A stretch of DNA of 64,000 nucleotides. Source: Odobenus rosmarus divergens (Eukaryota > Chordata > Mammalia > Carnivora > Odobenidae). The notes beneath the pieces were generated by a model, which saw only the letters and a program-made list of their open reading frames with translations, made no database searches and had not been told where the DNA came from. The position numbers and the translations under genes are program-made. Positions 1 to 22,672 of this stretch are shown piece by piece. How positions within the stretch are numbered: the stretch's first letter is position 1; every line of letters begins with the position of its first letter. Location of the stretch: positions 97,119-161,118 of the forward strand of contig NW_004451648.1 in NCBI RefSeq assembly GCF_000321225.1, written 5' to 3'.

Positions 1-434
1 CCAAATCCAGTCTGCTATTTTTTTAACAGCTTTATTGAGATACCATTTTTATACCATGAAGTTCATTCCTTTTAAATGTACAATAGAATGATTTTTAGTA
101 TATTTACAGTATCGTGCAACCATTACCGCAGTCTAATTTTAGAATGTTTCTGCCATACCAAAAGAAAGCTTGTACCTATTAGTCGTAACTCCCATTCTCC
201 TCTCCTCCCACCCCTGGCAACCATGAATTTACTTTTTGTCTCTATAGGTTAACTTATTCTTGACACTTCATAAACTGTGAATGGGATCACACATGATGTG
301 GTCTTTTGTGGCTGGCTTCTTTCACTGACCATACAGTTTTTGAGGTTTAACTGTACTGTAGCATTTATCCTTTTTATTTCCCTACTGTCTGTTGTTAATT
401 TGATTGGCACGTAGCCACACTAATTCATTTAGAA

Positions 435-565
435 TTTATAATCTATGGCTGCTTGCACATGACATCAGGGTTGAGTGGTTAGTTACCAGAGAACTTTCAG
501 CCTGCAAAGCTGAAAATATTTACTGTCTAGTCCTTTACATAAAAAGTTTGCTCATTCCTGCCCTA
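435..565 (-). repeat. Old MER-type DNA transposon fragment
   Basis: It has phrases such as AATATTTACTGTCTAGTCC and AAAAGTTTGCTCATTCCTG, typical of a common ancient mammalian MER element. The same family occurs in the opposite orientation near 42,290-42,500. I am not sure of the Repbase name. Confidence 0.55.
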
Positions 566-1989
566 GAATATACTTTTTAAAATTAAAAGAAACACATTTT
601 TACATATTTTCAAAATGTAAAAATAATGAACATATATTACTTTTCCGATCCTACAAATCTAAATGTTACAGAAAGGAATCTACACTCAGAGCCGCAAGAC
701 CAAGACCTTTACAGCTTTTTCTCTGTTCATTTTTAAAATCGAACAAATATGGGAGGAAAATACCAACAATTGTTTTCTCAAAGGCTTTGGCTTAGTTTTA
801 CGTATTCACTTTCTTCCCCCAGTGTTCGGAGTTTTGGCCGCAGGGCAGGAACCTGGGAGGGTCTAGGAAGGGAAGGAAAGGCCTTGGGGCTGCTGGAGGA
901 TTGGGTTGAAAATAGGCAGTTAGCAAGCTGAAGGATTTGAATTTTCAATTTCATGCCTGCTTTTCTTTTCTGAGCCTGAAGTTGCAAAAGGGGTGAGCAC
1001 CTCAGACCTAGATCCAGGCCCCCGGCTTTCAGAGAGCAGCCCCACACCGCCCCCCCTTGCCCGCTTCTCCATCTCCACCTGTGCACCCACCTTCACCTCC
1101 GGCGGACTGCAGGAAATGCAAGGCGACAGCGCAGGAAAGACTTAACTGCCTTCAAAGTGTCAAAGCCCTTTTTAAAGTTCCTACGCGAATAATTTCTTAA
1201 GCCGAAAAATCTGGTAGATTCTAATCACAGTCCCTTCAAGTCTACAGACAGGTCAAGGAATTACCCTTGTAGTTCTTAGACCTCTTCCCTTCCTGCTCCA
1301 TACCCTTTACTCATTGCGTTCTAGGCCCGGGAAATAGGACATCAATATAAAATATGAATGTTGTGTTTACCGTGGCCCCGCCTACCCTCACCGCCCCCCC
1401 CCCCAAGTGTCCAACAGCTTGTAAGTCCCTGCTGCTCTTGGGGGGCATTTCCAATAACCCCAGTCTTCACTAAGTGCTGGACTGTTTTCTACTGTGTCTC
1501 ACATATAGTTACAAAGGGATGAGGTTCTCTAAGACCCTACAATTCAGAATAAAATTGTTATAGTTCAGAATTATTCATTCTCTACAATGTAGGTATTAGG
1601 CAAGGAGTCCTGATACCCTTGTTGATATCAGAGACGTCTTTCAGTATTGGCGGCAGCACTTGTGATTGGGCTGTTGCCTAGAAACAGTTTGAGGGAGTAG
1701 TTCTATTCCACTTCACTTCTTGCATGTAAGTGTGAATGTTTTTCATCACTTGCTACTTGCAGATTCAATGCGCTATGTCTTGTATATCAAAATGGAGGAT
1801 CATGTTGGTCAGCAATATTGTGGGATTGTTTGCGGAGTCCAAGAGGACCTAGTTTTTGTTTTTGCTTTTGTTTTTGTTAACATTCTCTTAAAAAGTAAAA
1901 AGGAGCTGAAAAGTAAGGCCAGGGAAGATGTGGTCATGATGATCATTTTAATATAGAGACTGTCCGTCCCAGATCCACTGAGGGGAGCA

Positions 1990-2140
1990 CAGCATTAAGG
2001 CAGAGTGAGGACTCTGGATTCATACAGATCTGAGCTTGATTCTGGACTCTGAGCCTCAGTGTCCTCATCTGTAAAATGGGGACCACAGTAGCATTCCCCC
2101 ACAAATTTATTATGTGATGATAAAACAATACAATACTTGC
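1990..2140 (+). repeat. MIR SINE
   Basis: It has the MIR core pattern: 'gactctggattcatacagat', then 'cctcagtgtcctcatctgta' followed by AAATGGGGA. It is ancient, diverged and shared by all mammals. Confidence 0.75.
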
Positions 2141-2214
2141 AAGTTTCTTACCTGGGATGTGACTTGCCAAATGGTAGCTGCTTTTATTACTGTCGCTGCT
2201 GTGTCAAAGATTAG

Positions 2215-4244
<2,030 letters not shown>

Positions 4245-4348
4245 TAGAAGTGTTATCTGAACACTAAAATGACTTTTTGGATATTTTCTAGGATCCTACA
4301 CCTTAAATTTTTTTTTATATATGCATGAAAATGGAAAGGAGGGATTAA

Positions 4349-4560
4349 GTAGATGACCTTTGGGGTCATATAGCCTGGGCTTTGGTTTTTGTCCCTAATA
4401 GCTAGAAACCTTGTGTATAGCCCTGAGCAAATGAGTTTAACCTCTCTGAGCCTTTCCTTATTTGACAATGAAGTTTAGTTCATCTACCTCTCAGGGTTAC
4501 TGTGAAGATTTGCTAAATATGCAAAACACCTGGAATTGTGTCTGGCACAACATGTCTAGT
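4349..4560 (+). repeat. MIR SINE
   Basis: It has the MIR core: 'gagcaaatgagtttaacctc' followed by TCTGAGCC, then 'cagggttactgtgaagattt' and a tail with CTGGCACA. Confidence 0.75.
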
Positions 4561-4934
4561 AGTGTTTTAGTACATGAAAAGTTTGACTTCATCATTGTTG
4601 TGACTTCCTATTCATTATTGTACAAAATAAGTTGGAAAATACTTTGAGAATTACTCACTTATTTTGAAGCCCAGGCTATGCTATATAATGAACATGAATA
4701 ATTTCTTTTCACATATTCAGCATTGTGAGTATTCTTCCTGCTATGAATTAGTATTTCAAAATGCACATTAATCTAAGTAGGTGGCTGTACATTTGTGGCT
4801 TGATGGGGAGAAGGAACATGGAGGTAAATCCGAGTTAGCTTGGCTGGTACACATAGATACCACAAGGAATGTTAAATTTGGAAGTTTCTTATGAGCCCAT
4901 TTAGACAAAAACAGCTAACAGCTCTTGGACATAT

Positions 4935-5160
4935 TTTGTAGAAAGGCACTGGGCTAAGTACCTCACATACTTCCTCTTATTTAATTATTATAAGAACTGT
5001 ATGCAACAGATACTGTTATCACCACTTTACCAGTCAGAAAACAGGTTCAGAGGGTTTAGTTAACTTGTAAAAGGTAGCACATCTGTTAAGGAGTAAATCT
5101 TAGTTTTGAACCTGGGTCTCCTGGCTCCAAATACTGCACCATTTGTCTAGACCATTTCAT
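4935..5160 (+). repeat. MIR-family SINE (MIR3/MIRb-like)
   Basis: Diverged MIR-like string: 'aggcactgggctaagtacct', then CATTTATT-like AT-rich text, then 'ccagtcagaaaacaggttca' with GAGGGTTTAGTTAACTTG. Confidence 0.6.
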
Positions 5161-5794
5161 TTTCTGAGTCTCCTGTGTTAAAGTTTAGGAAGCAAGATAA
5201 CCAATGCTGACTTGTATTTTACCCATATTGTTACTTGATGAGGAATCTTTGGGCTATCTGAGAGGTGATTTCCATAAATGAAGTAAGGTAAATGCCCAGA
5301 ACATTATCTTTTTTAAGAGACCAATAACATTAGCCTAAATACAGCCTTGTAGACTGGGATTCTCTACCCTGAGCATCCACATAAACTGCCACAGAATCTT
5401 TAGTATTTTTTGGAATTACTGGAAAAAGCCCTGATCTGTTTTATTCAGTAGAACATTCACATGATGAAAACAATTTCTTATATCTTGCATGTTCTTGAAA
5501 GGAAGGAAATGATATGCAGACAAGACAAATTACCGTATTTTTAAGCTTCTTGGAATGTTTGCTGCCCATGGAAAATAAATAAGTCAAAAATAAACCATGT
5601 TGCTAAGATTCAGAAGAGTCAGTGGTTCTAATTTTTATTTTTTAGTGGAAGACACAGCACACAACATCAACGCATAGAAGCATCTGTAATACTAAGTTAT
5701 TGATACCTCTTCATGTCATATTTACTGATAGATATAAAATCAAAATCACCATTAGGTAAATTAATCAATATCTTTAATCATAGTATTTAAAAAA

Positions 5795-6780
5795 AAAAAA
5801 AAAAGATGCAAGGCTTTTACTACCAGAATACAAGTTGGTACAACCCCTTTGGAAAACTGAAAATATATGCTAAAGTTAAGCATACACATACCTATGACCT
5901 GGCAATTCTCTTAAGTATAAGCTCAAAAGAAATGAGTGTATATGTTCAAAAAGATGTCTTCAATGTTCAGAGCAGTTTTATTCATAATAGCCCCAAACTG
6001 AAATTAACCCAATTATCCATCCACATTATAAGGGATAAATAAATTGTGGTGTATTCATACCTAATGGGTTGCTAGGGCTGCCATACAAAGTCCCACAGAC
6101 AAGGTGGCTTAAACAACAGAAATTTATTTTCTCACGTTCTGGAGGCTAGGTAAGTGATCAAAGTGTCAGCAGAGGTGATTTCTCCTGAGGCCTCAGTCCT
6201 TGGCTCATAAATGGCTGTCTTTTCCCCGTACTTTCACACGATTTTCCCATTGTGTGTGTGTCCTAATTTAATCTTCTTACAAGGACAATAGTTGCCTTGG
6301 ATTAGGAACCACCCTAATGATCTCATTTTGACTTCATTACCTTCTTAAAGACCCTCTCTCCAAATAGAGTTACCTTCTGAGGTACAGGGGATTAAGACTT
6401 CCACATAAGAATTTTGAGGTAACACAGTTCAGCCTGTAACATCATACAGTCAATATTAAAGAGCAATAAGAGAGAATTCCTGCAATAGTATGGATATCGT
6501 AGACATAATAGCACACGAAAATACATGCTTTATGATTCCATCTATACAAAGTTAGAGATCAGGCAAAACTAAATGATAGTGACGAAAGCCAGGATAATAT
6601 TTCCCCATTGACAGGGAAGGGGCACAAGGGTGCTTTCCAGGGGGCTGGAAACGTTCCCTGTCTCAATCTGGGTAATGGTTACATGGGTTTGTGCACAGGT
6701 AAAGTCCCTCAAGCTAAATGCACTTAAGATTTTTGCACTTTATAATATGTATATCTCAATACAAATTACTAAAAGACAAC
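5795..6780 (+). repeat. Old L1 3' fragments interrupted by another repeat
   Basis: 5795-6050 and 6440-6780 read like the end of L1 ORF2 and its 3' UTR ('acaacccctttggaaaactg', then 'catgctttatgattccatct'). They are split by a different interspersed repeat at 6058-6440 that starts GGTTGCTAGGGCTGCCATAC and contains 'aacaacagaaatttattttc'. That inner repeat is common in mammals; I do not name its family. Confidence 0.6.
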
Positions 6781-7389
6781 AAATAAAATGATAAATTACT
6801 AAGAGGAAGCTTTTGGAGCAGTTTGTTTCATGCTTACAAAAGTATCATTTTTACAAGATCCTGGCATTAATAGCTACAATAAAATAAGTATTTGCTGGTT
6901 TAAGCAAACGGGTGGTCTTATTTGATCATACAAGGGAAGCATGACTTAACAAATGAATTTACTCACAGAAGTGCACTCTTCTCAGGAACTGCCCTAAGTA
7001 AAAACACTGGCAGAATCTGAAAGATTCTATGTTATGTAGCATACATCCTTGGGGAGAAAAAAAAAAAAACAAAAAACAGGTATGCATTTTTAAGAAGGAT
7101 GGGCTGATGGAGCTATAGAACTCACTAGAAATTCAATTGACAAACACTTATACAGCACCTGTAAACCTACATGGTCTTTTACCTAATGGAATTTAGAGTC
7201 CATTGCAGTGTTTTACCACATTTCGATCATTATCACCTCACCAAGGAACCCCTTTAGAAATTTATTCCCAAACTCTCCTCCCCTCACCATAAAATGTTAA
7301 TATCATGAATGTACTGCATATCTGTTTATGTACTGTGGCTCTTTGGAAGGCCATTGTAATATCAGAGGCTTTTTCAATCCTGCAAGAAT

Positions 7390-7770
7390 TAATTTTAACC
7401 TACATGGGGGTGTTATTTCATCCTATTGAGAATACATGGTCTTTGACATGGGGAGATTATTCTGGATTATCTGGGTGGACCCACTCTAATCAGATGAGTC
7501 CTTAAAAGCAGAGAATTTTACCTACCTATCATCAAAAGCGATCACAGTGGAAGAAGGATTCAAGATACACAATGTTGTTGACTTTAAAGATGGCGGAAGG
7601 GGCCACAAGCCAAGGAATGCAGGTGGTTTCTAGATGTTGGAAAGAACAAGGAAACAGAGTCTCCCTTTGAGCTCCCTTACAGCCCTACTAACACCTTGAT
7701 CTTAGCCCAGTGAGACCCATGTCTGACTTCTGACCTCTGGTACTGTAAGAATAAATTTATGTTGCTCTAA
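7390..7770 (+). mobile_element. MLT1-like MaLR LTR
   Basis: It contains 'ggattatctgggtggaccca', 'atcagatgagtccttaaaag', 'cagtgagacccatgtctgac' and 'gtaagaataaatttatgttg', the hallmark blocks of the ancient MLT1 LTR. It is followed by a GAAA/GGAA tract (7776-7820). Confidence 0.7.
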
Positions 7771-7773
7771 GCC

Positions 7774-7822
7774 AAAAAAAGAAAGAAAGGAAGGAAGGAA
7801 AGAAAGGAAAGGAAGGAAAAGA
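7774..7822. repeat. (GGAA/GAAA)n simple repeat
   Basis: Purine-only tract of GAAA, GGAA and AAGG units directly after the MLT1-like LTR. Confidence 0.85.
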
Positions 7823-8108
7823 TAGAACATGCATGGTCTAGAGGAAGAACAATATCAAATGTTCACACAAAATCTCTAAGACTAATAAATTCTGAAAATT
7901 GCAATGGAGGAAAAGATTAAGTTCTTTGAAGCCTAACTGAGGGGTATAGCCTCTGTGAAGAAATCACATCAGAGCTGATTGCTGAATGATCAGTTAAGAG
8001 GTAACAGAGAATGGTGGGAGGTCCGGTGCATTGCTTTCAGGAGAACAACATTTACAAAGAACCTGAAACAGAAAGGAGCTTGTTGCATTGTTGGAGAAAT
8101 TGAAAGTT

Positions 8109-8265
8109 CAGGGGCTGGGTGATGGGCATTAAGGAGGCACGTGATGTGATGAGCACAGCAACTGATGAATCATTGAACACTACATCCGAAAGTAATGATG
8201 TACTCTATGTTGGCTTATTGAATTTAAATTAAAATTTAAAAAAATAAATACACAATAAAATAAAA
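8109..8265 (+). repeat. Carnivore L1 3' end
   Basis: It reads GGGTGATGGGCATTAAGGAG, CACGTGATGTGATGAGCA and 'acatccgaaagtaatgatgt', then an A-rich tail with AATAAA. This is the 3' UTR end of carnivore L1, 5'-truncated. Confidence 0.8.
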
Positions 8266-8509
8266 GGAAAGGTCAGTGGCACTGGAGGTTATTAGGTGAG
8301 GGGAAGAGGAGGCAGGGGCTTAATCATGCAAGGCCTGACAGGTCATGGTATGAATTTTAGATTTTTTTCTAAACATGATGGGAATCCATGGTAAGGTCTT
8401 GCGCAGAGGAGTGATCATATTTTAAGAAGTACTTTGTGGATAGTGGGTTAGAGGCGCAAGAACAAAGCCAGGCGATCACAGCGCAGGCGACTGCATTGAA
8501 TCTGAACAG

Positions 8510-9160
8510 AGAACTGAGTGATACGGGAGACGGGGAGTTCTCGAGCCCTGACACCTCAACCACCAGCCAGTGCCACGTCCTTGACTTCCTCATGAGAAAG
8601 AATTCAAGGAGTCAGAGTATAGCAGAAGAAGTTTTATTGCAAAGCCAAAGTACACACTGAAAGGGGATGGGCAGAGCACAGGTACACTCAGATACAGGAT
8701 CTGAGCTGCCCTGGGTAGACGTAGGGGAGTTCTGCTGTTTATAGGTGGTCATAACGAGTGGGTGATATAGTCATGAAAGGTTCTGGGAATAGACGGGAAC
8801 TTCTAAAAACTCTGAATATCATTACGCATGCTCTATGGCAGCTACTAAGCACAGGCGCAGTCCAATTTTTCTCTTACAAATACTCCGTGATCAAGATGTA
8901 TGAGGAGTACTCTAGCACCCCCAGTAGAGGAGTCATTCTTTGTCATTTGCAGGCTAACTGGGTCTGTGTGCGTGGGCGCCATGGGCTTGAGCAACAACGG
9001 GAAGCTTTATGGCCCTGAGAAACCACAGAGCTATCACAGGGTTTACTCAGTTGTCACAGTCTGTCAGGTGTCAGACTCCGTTCCCTGTCTTTTGTTCCAT
9101 CTGCTGTTAACCAGTGTTTCCCTATGTACCTGCCTCTAGAGGGTTTTGTTGGAAATGTAA
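8510..9160 (-). mobile_element. Solo LTR of an old endogenous retrovirus
   Basis: Read on the minus strand, it has GCAATAAAACTTCTTCTGCT (polyadenylation signal region), then a C-rich stretch ending near GAACTCCCCGTCTCCCGTAT, as in gammaretrovirus-type LTRs. No internal gag/pol/env is visible next to it, so it is a solo LTR. The borders are approximate. Confidence 0.55.
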
Positions 9161-9224
9161 GGTTACCCCTCCTCTATCCTCACCAAAGTACGATAATCAA
9201 ACTCGAGACTAATCTGATTATTGA

Positions 9225-10849
<1,625 letters not shown>

Positions 10850-11282
10850 TGACAGGAAGGTGGGCAGCTTGGAGCCAAATAGTTCTTTTCTTTGGGCTGC
10901 ACTCCTGGTCTGTGTCCCTGGGGGAGGGTGTCTGCAGCAGTACGGGGACAGAGGAGGAAGCAGATGAGCCTTCAGGAAGTCAGGGCCATCCCTTAGGAGT
11001 TGGGATTTACTTAGCAGCAACTGCTTGGCTCCTGAGTTTTACCAACAGCTTCCTGTTTCCATCTTAAGGGCCTAAGCCAGACTCTTGGCACATACGTACT
11101 TCAGAAATCCCAGTTTATTTATTTTTAAAACTAATTTCTCATTTTCCAAAGTAATTCGTGCACAGAGTTAAAACATCAAGTAGGATGAGAAGCTTTTATC
11201 TGAAGAACAGCAGACCCCTGTTCCACCTCCCCATCCCCCAAGCTGCCTCCTATAGGCAGCCCGATTTACCTCCTTAAGCTAC

Positions 11283-11482
11283 TTTTTTTTTTTTTAAAAA
11301 TATTTATTTATTTGTCAGAGAGAGCCCGCACTCCTGCACAAGCAGGGGGAGTGGCAGAGAAAGAGAGAGGAGCAGGCTCCCCACTGAGCAGGGAGCCCAA
11401 TGCGGGGCTCCATCCCAGGACCCTGGGATCATGACCTGAGCTGAAGGCAGATGCTTAACCAACTGAGCCACCCAGGCGTCCC
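11283..11482 (-). mobile_element. Can-SINE (SINEC)
   Basis: T-run, then TATTTATTTATTTGTCAGAG, a body with GGGCTCCATCCCAGGACCC, and the reversed head CTGAGCCACCCAGGCGTCCC. It is flanked by a direct repeat of CCTTAAGCTACTT (about 11,272 and 11,483). Confidence 0.95.
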
Positions 11483-11528
11483 CCTTAAGCTACTTCTTAT
11501 TGGATATATGCCTCCATGTTTCTAAATC

Positions 11529-11690
11529 AGTGGTTCTCAAACATTAGTATTCATAAGAATTACCTGGAGAGCTTGTTAAAACAGATTTCTGCCCCCCACC
11601 CCGAGTTTCTAATTCAGTAGGTTTGGGGTCAGGGTTGGGCTCATGATTTTGCAGCTCTAAGAAGCTGGCAAGTTGTACTTGATGTTGTTG
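11529..11690 (+). mobile_element. MER5A-type DNA transposon
   Basis: CAGTGGTTCTCAAACATTAG, then GAATTACCTGGAGAGCTTGT and TTCTAATTCAGTAGGTTTGG. This is a non-autonomous hAT element, old and inactive. Confidence 0.8.
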
Positions 11691-12077
11691 ATCCTTGATC
11701 CATACATTCTAAGTAATATATGTAGCGATATTTGATTGATCAATGTTAGTATCGATTGCCCTTCTATTGTGTTAATTGAGGGTCCCTTGAATTTGTGAAG
11801 TTTCCTTGACACTAACTAGGCTCCAGCTTTCTGCTACCCAGGTACCCCTCTCTGAAACAAGGGAGTGATCCCTTGTAAAGTTTGCTTTTCTAGCGTTCAC
11901 TGTGTCTTATCATTTGTTACTGTCTGTGGTCAGCCCTGTATAGTTTGAAGTTCACATATATTTCATTCACATAACCTTAAAGGGTAAGAATTATCTTCCC
12001 CATTTTATAGATTGACAAGTAGCATCTCAGAGTGGTTCATACATTGATCTTCAGACTTCACATCCTTTTATTTCTCC

Positions 12078-12100
12078 AATTATTATTATTATTATTATTT
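12078..12100. repeat. (ATT)n microsatellite
   Basis: About seven tandem ATT units within TEK intron 11. Confidence 0.9.
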
Positions 12101-12687
12101 TACCTAGGAGCCCAAAGATACCATTTCTTTATCCAAATTGGTAAATTTTCCTGTTTTTAGTCTACTTCATAAAGGCAGAAGGATCCAGAATGAGTGTGCT
12201 CTCCTGCATGGGAGTTGCATCCCTAACAGAGACTCCCCCCTTCACTCCCCCCCACCTCCAAATTTCCATCTCACCAGCAGCATCCTTTAAGAACCAAATG
12301 GAACTCAAGAGCTACTCTGGTCCTTGGAGAAGCAGTGTGCAAATAAGGCATGGTTTCCTGGGACCTCACCAGGTAGCAAATACAAAAAATAACACCAGAA
12401 ACTCTATATAGGTTAGAAGACGAAGAGATCAAAGGGGCCTCTGCTCTGTGGTCAGGTTGCTGCTAAAAGGCAAATGGTAGTTAATTCTCTCTCTGGCCAG
12501 TGTTGATGAATCCAAGGCGAAGGTCATAATCTGACTCAGATGGAAAGTATTTATGGAACAGATCATAAAACACTTCACAGACCCACACGGTACTGTCTTT
12601 AGTACTCAGAGTATGTTCCAGCCAGGATGTATTTAGAAGTCTCTTGGAATATTTCAAAGTAGTTCTCAGGGGTAGGTGGGGAGGGAA

Positions 12688-12885
12688 TTTTTTTTTTTTT
12701 TTAAGATTTTATTTATTTTGACAGAGAGACACACAGAGAGACGGAACACAAGCAGGGGGAGTGGGAGAGGGAGAAGCAGGCTCCCCGCTAAGCAGAGAGC
12801 CCGATGTGGGGCTTGATCCCAGGACCCTGGGATCACGACCTGAGCTGAATGCAGATGCTTAACGACTAAGCCATCCAGGCGCCCC
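12688..12885 (-). mobile_element. Can-SINE (SINEC)
   Basis: T-run and AAGATTTTATTTATTTTGAC, a body with GATCCCAGGACCCTGGGATC, and the reversed head ending CCATCCAGGCGCCCC. A 15-base direct repeat GGTGGGGAGGGAATT flanks it (12,675 and 12,886), a clean target-site duplication. Confidence 0.97.
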
Positions 12886-13921
12886 GGTGGGGAGGGAATT
12901 CTTGAAGGTTCTTCTTTTCCCATCATTTGAATTTTGCTGATGTTTGTTTTTTAATTCATCTGGCAGTTGCACTATTTATAAGTATGTTGATTTAATGGTG
13001 AAGACCAGGAGGCCAGGAGCGGAGGGAAGAGATCCCACTCTGAACACAGGCAGAAAGAGGGCAGGTAGGGAGGGGTGAAGGGTAAGTCATGTTCCTGAAG
13101 GAAAGGAAAAGTGAAATGACCATTTATCGAGTGACTCTTCTGTACCAGGCCTAGGCTTAGGAGATTTGCATCTGTGCTCCAAAACATCAACTCTCTGTTC
13201 TGCTTTGTCATTAGAAGTTTGCCTGCCTCCTCTGGGCGCCTTCTTTTGGAACTTAAACTTCAGAGATAAGCAAAAGGAGTTATCATCACCTCTTTCAACT
13301 TGTAAAGGTTATAGAGAATAATAGTTATTTAGAGTAATACATGTATTAATATTAAATAGTTAAAATAATGATTTTATTTACAAAGGCTACAGAGAATAAT
13401 TATTGCTTTAGCATAATGCCAAGCGAATTGTGAGACCTGATCGCTGGTTCTCCCTAGGGTAACACGGGTCAGAACTGGCCGGTGGGAGTCACTGGCTTGG
13501 TGTATGGAAACAGACCCTTTCTCTCACTTCTGACCGAAAAGAGCAGTTTTCCAACCTTTTCTCCCTCTTCCCCTCTCTCCCCGCCCCCACCTTCCTCCTC
13601 CTTCAATTACTGCCCCCTTTAGATACCTGTGTCCTTAGGACAAAATGTCTCTTTTGTCCTAATGTCTCCCCTGCCATGAATTTTAATACCATAGATATAT
13701 TTATAAACTGTGGCCCTACGTAAGCAATTGTAGTATGTAAAATGTTCCCGTATCCCACGAACCAGTTTTTGCCCCCTTTAGGGGCAATAGTGTCCCCACT
13801 GAGAATGCATGAGTTAGAGGATCCCTATTCTATGTTTTGAAATATCTGGAAGTGAAAAGTCAATTTACAATTATAACTGAAAATACAGAGTCCTTCTGTG
13901 CCCATTGACGCAAGACAAGAC

Positions 13922-13968
13922 AGGAAGGGAGAAGGGAGGGAGGAAGGAACGAAGGAAGGAGGGAAAGT
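13922..13968. repeat. (GGAA)n-like purine tract
   Basis: Repeats of GGAAGG, GGAGG and GAAGG in TEK intron 11. Confidence 0.8.
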
Positions 13969-14965
13969 AGGTTATGTAAGAGTCCCTGACTCCTTCTATT
14001 TTCACATCCATTATCCCATGTGCTTCTCTTGAGTCTGAAAGATAACTATTTCCATTTTGTGTTACATGTGAACTTGGAGAGCTTATGAATTTTCCCAAGG
14101 CCTCAAAACTAGGCAGGCTCCTATCTCTTTCATTTCAAAACCCTTGTTGTTTGCATTCAGGTGCCTGTCTGGTAGCCCAGGTTCTTGGCCAGGGCAGGTG
14201 TGGTCATAGCCAGCATCTTGCTGTGATCAGAGCAGGGCGAGCCCAGGCCCCGCCACCACAGCCGTTCCAGGGCTTGAAATTCTTGCTACAGGGAAGTAAC
14301 CCTGAAATTGCATTAAAATATATTGCTCAGAATCGTTAACTAAAACACTGGATAGTTACCCACCCCTCCTATCCCACAACCTTGGAAAATCCACTGTTTT
14401 ATCAGTTTCCTCCCTACCCTTCAGCAATTGTAGCCATGACTTTTACCAAATTGCAACTAGAGTTTTTTCTCATGCATTAGAAATATTTTTTTTGGCCTCC
14501 CACACTACTCCCAAAGATCTATTTTAATCCATTGGATGGTTATATCATAATTTATTAAAGCACTTTCCTATTTTGAGCATTTAGGTTTCTTCTGATTGTT
14601 TGCTATTATTAAATAATGCCATAATGAATGTCTTCATGCACTTTGGTTTTTCTCTGCCTCTGGATTATTTCTTCAGGATAAATCCCTGGTGCAGTCAGGG
14701 CCAAAGCAGACGTTCATTTCTAGGGCTCTTGAAAAATACTTCCAAGTTGTTCTCTAAAGAAGTTCCTCTACTATAGTTACTCAAACTACAAATTAGAATT
14801 GTTATAAATATTTGCAATTTTGATAGAAAAAAAAGTATGACATGGCTGTTAGCTTGTGTTTCTTTGATGGTCTGTGAAGTTGTCTACTATTCTAGAAGCC
14901 AAGGTTCTTCTGTAAAGCTGCCCTTTGGGGCTGTTGTGCTTCACCTGATGCAAAAATCATGATCT

Positions 14966-15078
14966 AGGGGCACCTGGCTGGTACAATCGGTAGAGCATGT
15001 GACTCTTGACCTTGGGATTGTGAGTTCAAGCCCCACGGTGGGTATAGAGCTTACTTAAAAATAAAAATATCTTTAAAA
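14966..15078 (+). mobile_element. Old, short Can-SINE abutting the exon 12 splice acceptor
   Basis: The head GGGGCACCTGGCTGG is followed by a tRNA-like body (GATTGTGAGTTCAAGCCCCA) and GCTTACTTAAAAATA without the CT-rich block. The direct repeat AAAAATCATGATCT flanks it (14,952-14,965 and 15,079-15,092). The insertion ends fewer than 30 bases from exon 12. Confidence 0.9.
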
Positions 15079-15097
15079 AAAAATCATGATCTTCTGA

Positions 15098-21626
<6,529 letters not shown>

Positions 21627-21828
21627 TGATGTCAAATACAGCTGTTCTGTGCAATGGCAGGTGATAGTTCCTTTGAGGTCAGCCAGTGATAGGGTCGGGA
21701 CATACATATGAAGGCATGAGCTGTTTAAATGCCAATGTCTTGACTCACTGGGATGTGAGAATATAGATTCTCTGTCATACACTTCTAACTTGAGGGTAGC
21801 GCTGTTGTTTCTCTTGATGCACTTGGTT

Positions 21829-22185
21829 CTCAAAATTGAGTGTGTATCAGAATCACCTGGAAGCCTTGTTAAAAACAGACTGTTGGGGTCCACCCTGGTT
21901 TCTGATTCAGCAAGTCTGGGGCAGGGCCAGAGGATTTGCATTTCTAATTAGTTCATAGGTGATGCTGACGCTGAGGGTTTGGGGACCACACCTTGCAAAC
22001 CACTGTCTTCATGGATTATCTGCATCAAATCTCCTGGAGACATTGTTAGAAATGCATCTGCTTGGCCTCTCCCTTTGTCGGGTCCAGTGTACGTGAATTT
22101 CTGGGGGGACACGCGAGAATCTGTGTTCTTAACAAGTGTGCTGCTCTGTGATTCTTCTGTATGCTCAAGTTTGAAAACTACCGAT
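21829..22185 (+). mobile_element. Two MER5A-like DNA transposon copies in tandem
   Basis: The first (21,829-22,010) has TTGGTTCTCAAAATTGAG, CAGAATCACCTGGAAGCC and GAGGATTTGCATTTCTAATT. The second (22,010-22,185) is more diverged and has TCTCCTGGAGACATTGTTAG and 'cgcgagaatctgtgttctta'. Both are old hAT relics. Confidence 0.7.
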
Positions 22186-22631
22186 CTAAGATCAGAAGAT
22201 CTAAATCTTTTCCAGTTGTGTTCATCTCAGGACTGCTTAGTGCCTACCCACTTACCAAGTTGGCTAATAAACATCATCTGAGAAAGCAGAGTGACTAGCT
22301 CACTGGCGGTCCTGGCTGTGTTCTCTTTTGTGTGAAGGAGAAGTTTATGTGTGGCTTGACTATGAAGCTGCAGTGTTGCTTGTATAGCATGAGGGCTTGA
22401 AAAGCCATGTGTTAGAGCAGGAAATTTCATTAACTCCTGTTGTTGGTTAGCTTCACAATGCAGGCTCTGTAAGGTTGCTGATAGGTTTTCCTTTTTGACG
22501 GCAATATTGAGCCTAAAGTTGGAATTAACCCTAAATCTAATTAAATCATTGCTGCTTATTGCAGCGTTAACAGAAAAGAAATAAAATAAAACAAAATAGT
22601 GTCTGTGTTTAGAGATAGTAGTATGTTTCAA

Positions 22632-22672
22632 ACACACACACACACACACACATGAACACACACAATTTTGCT
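22632..22672. repeat. (CA)n microsatellite
   Basis: About eleven CA units, an interrupting TGAA, then four more CA units. Confidence 0.92.

Noticed and set aside
14966..15040. tRNA-Lys-like gene
   Set aside because: The tRNA-like segments here and in the other SINE heads belong to Can-SINEs and do not complete a tRNA cloverleaf.
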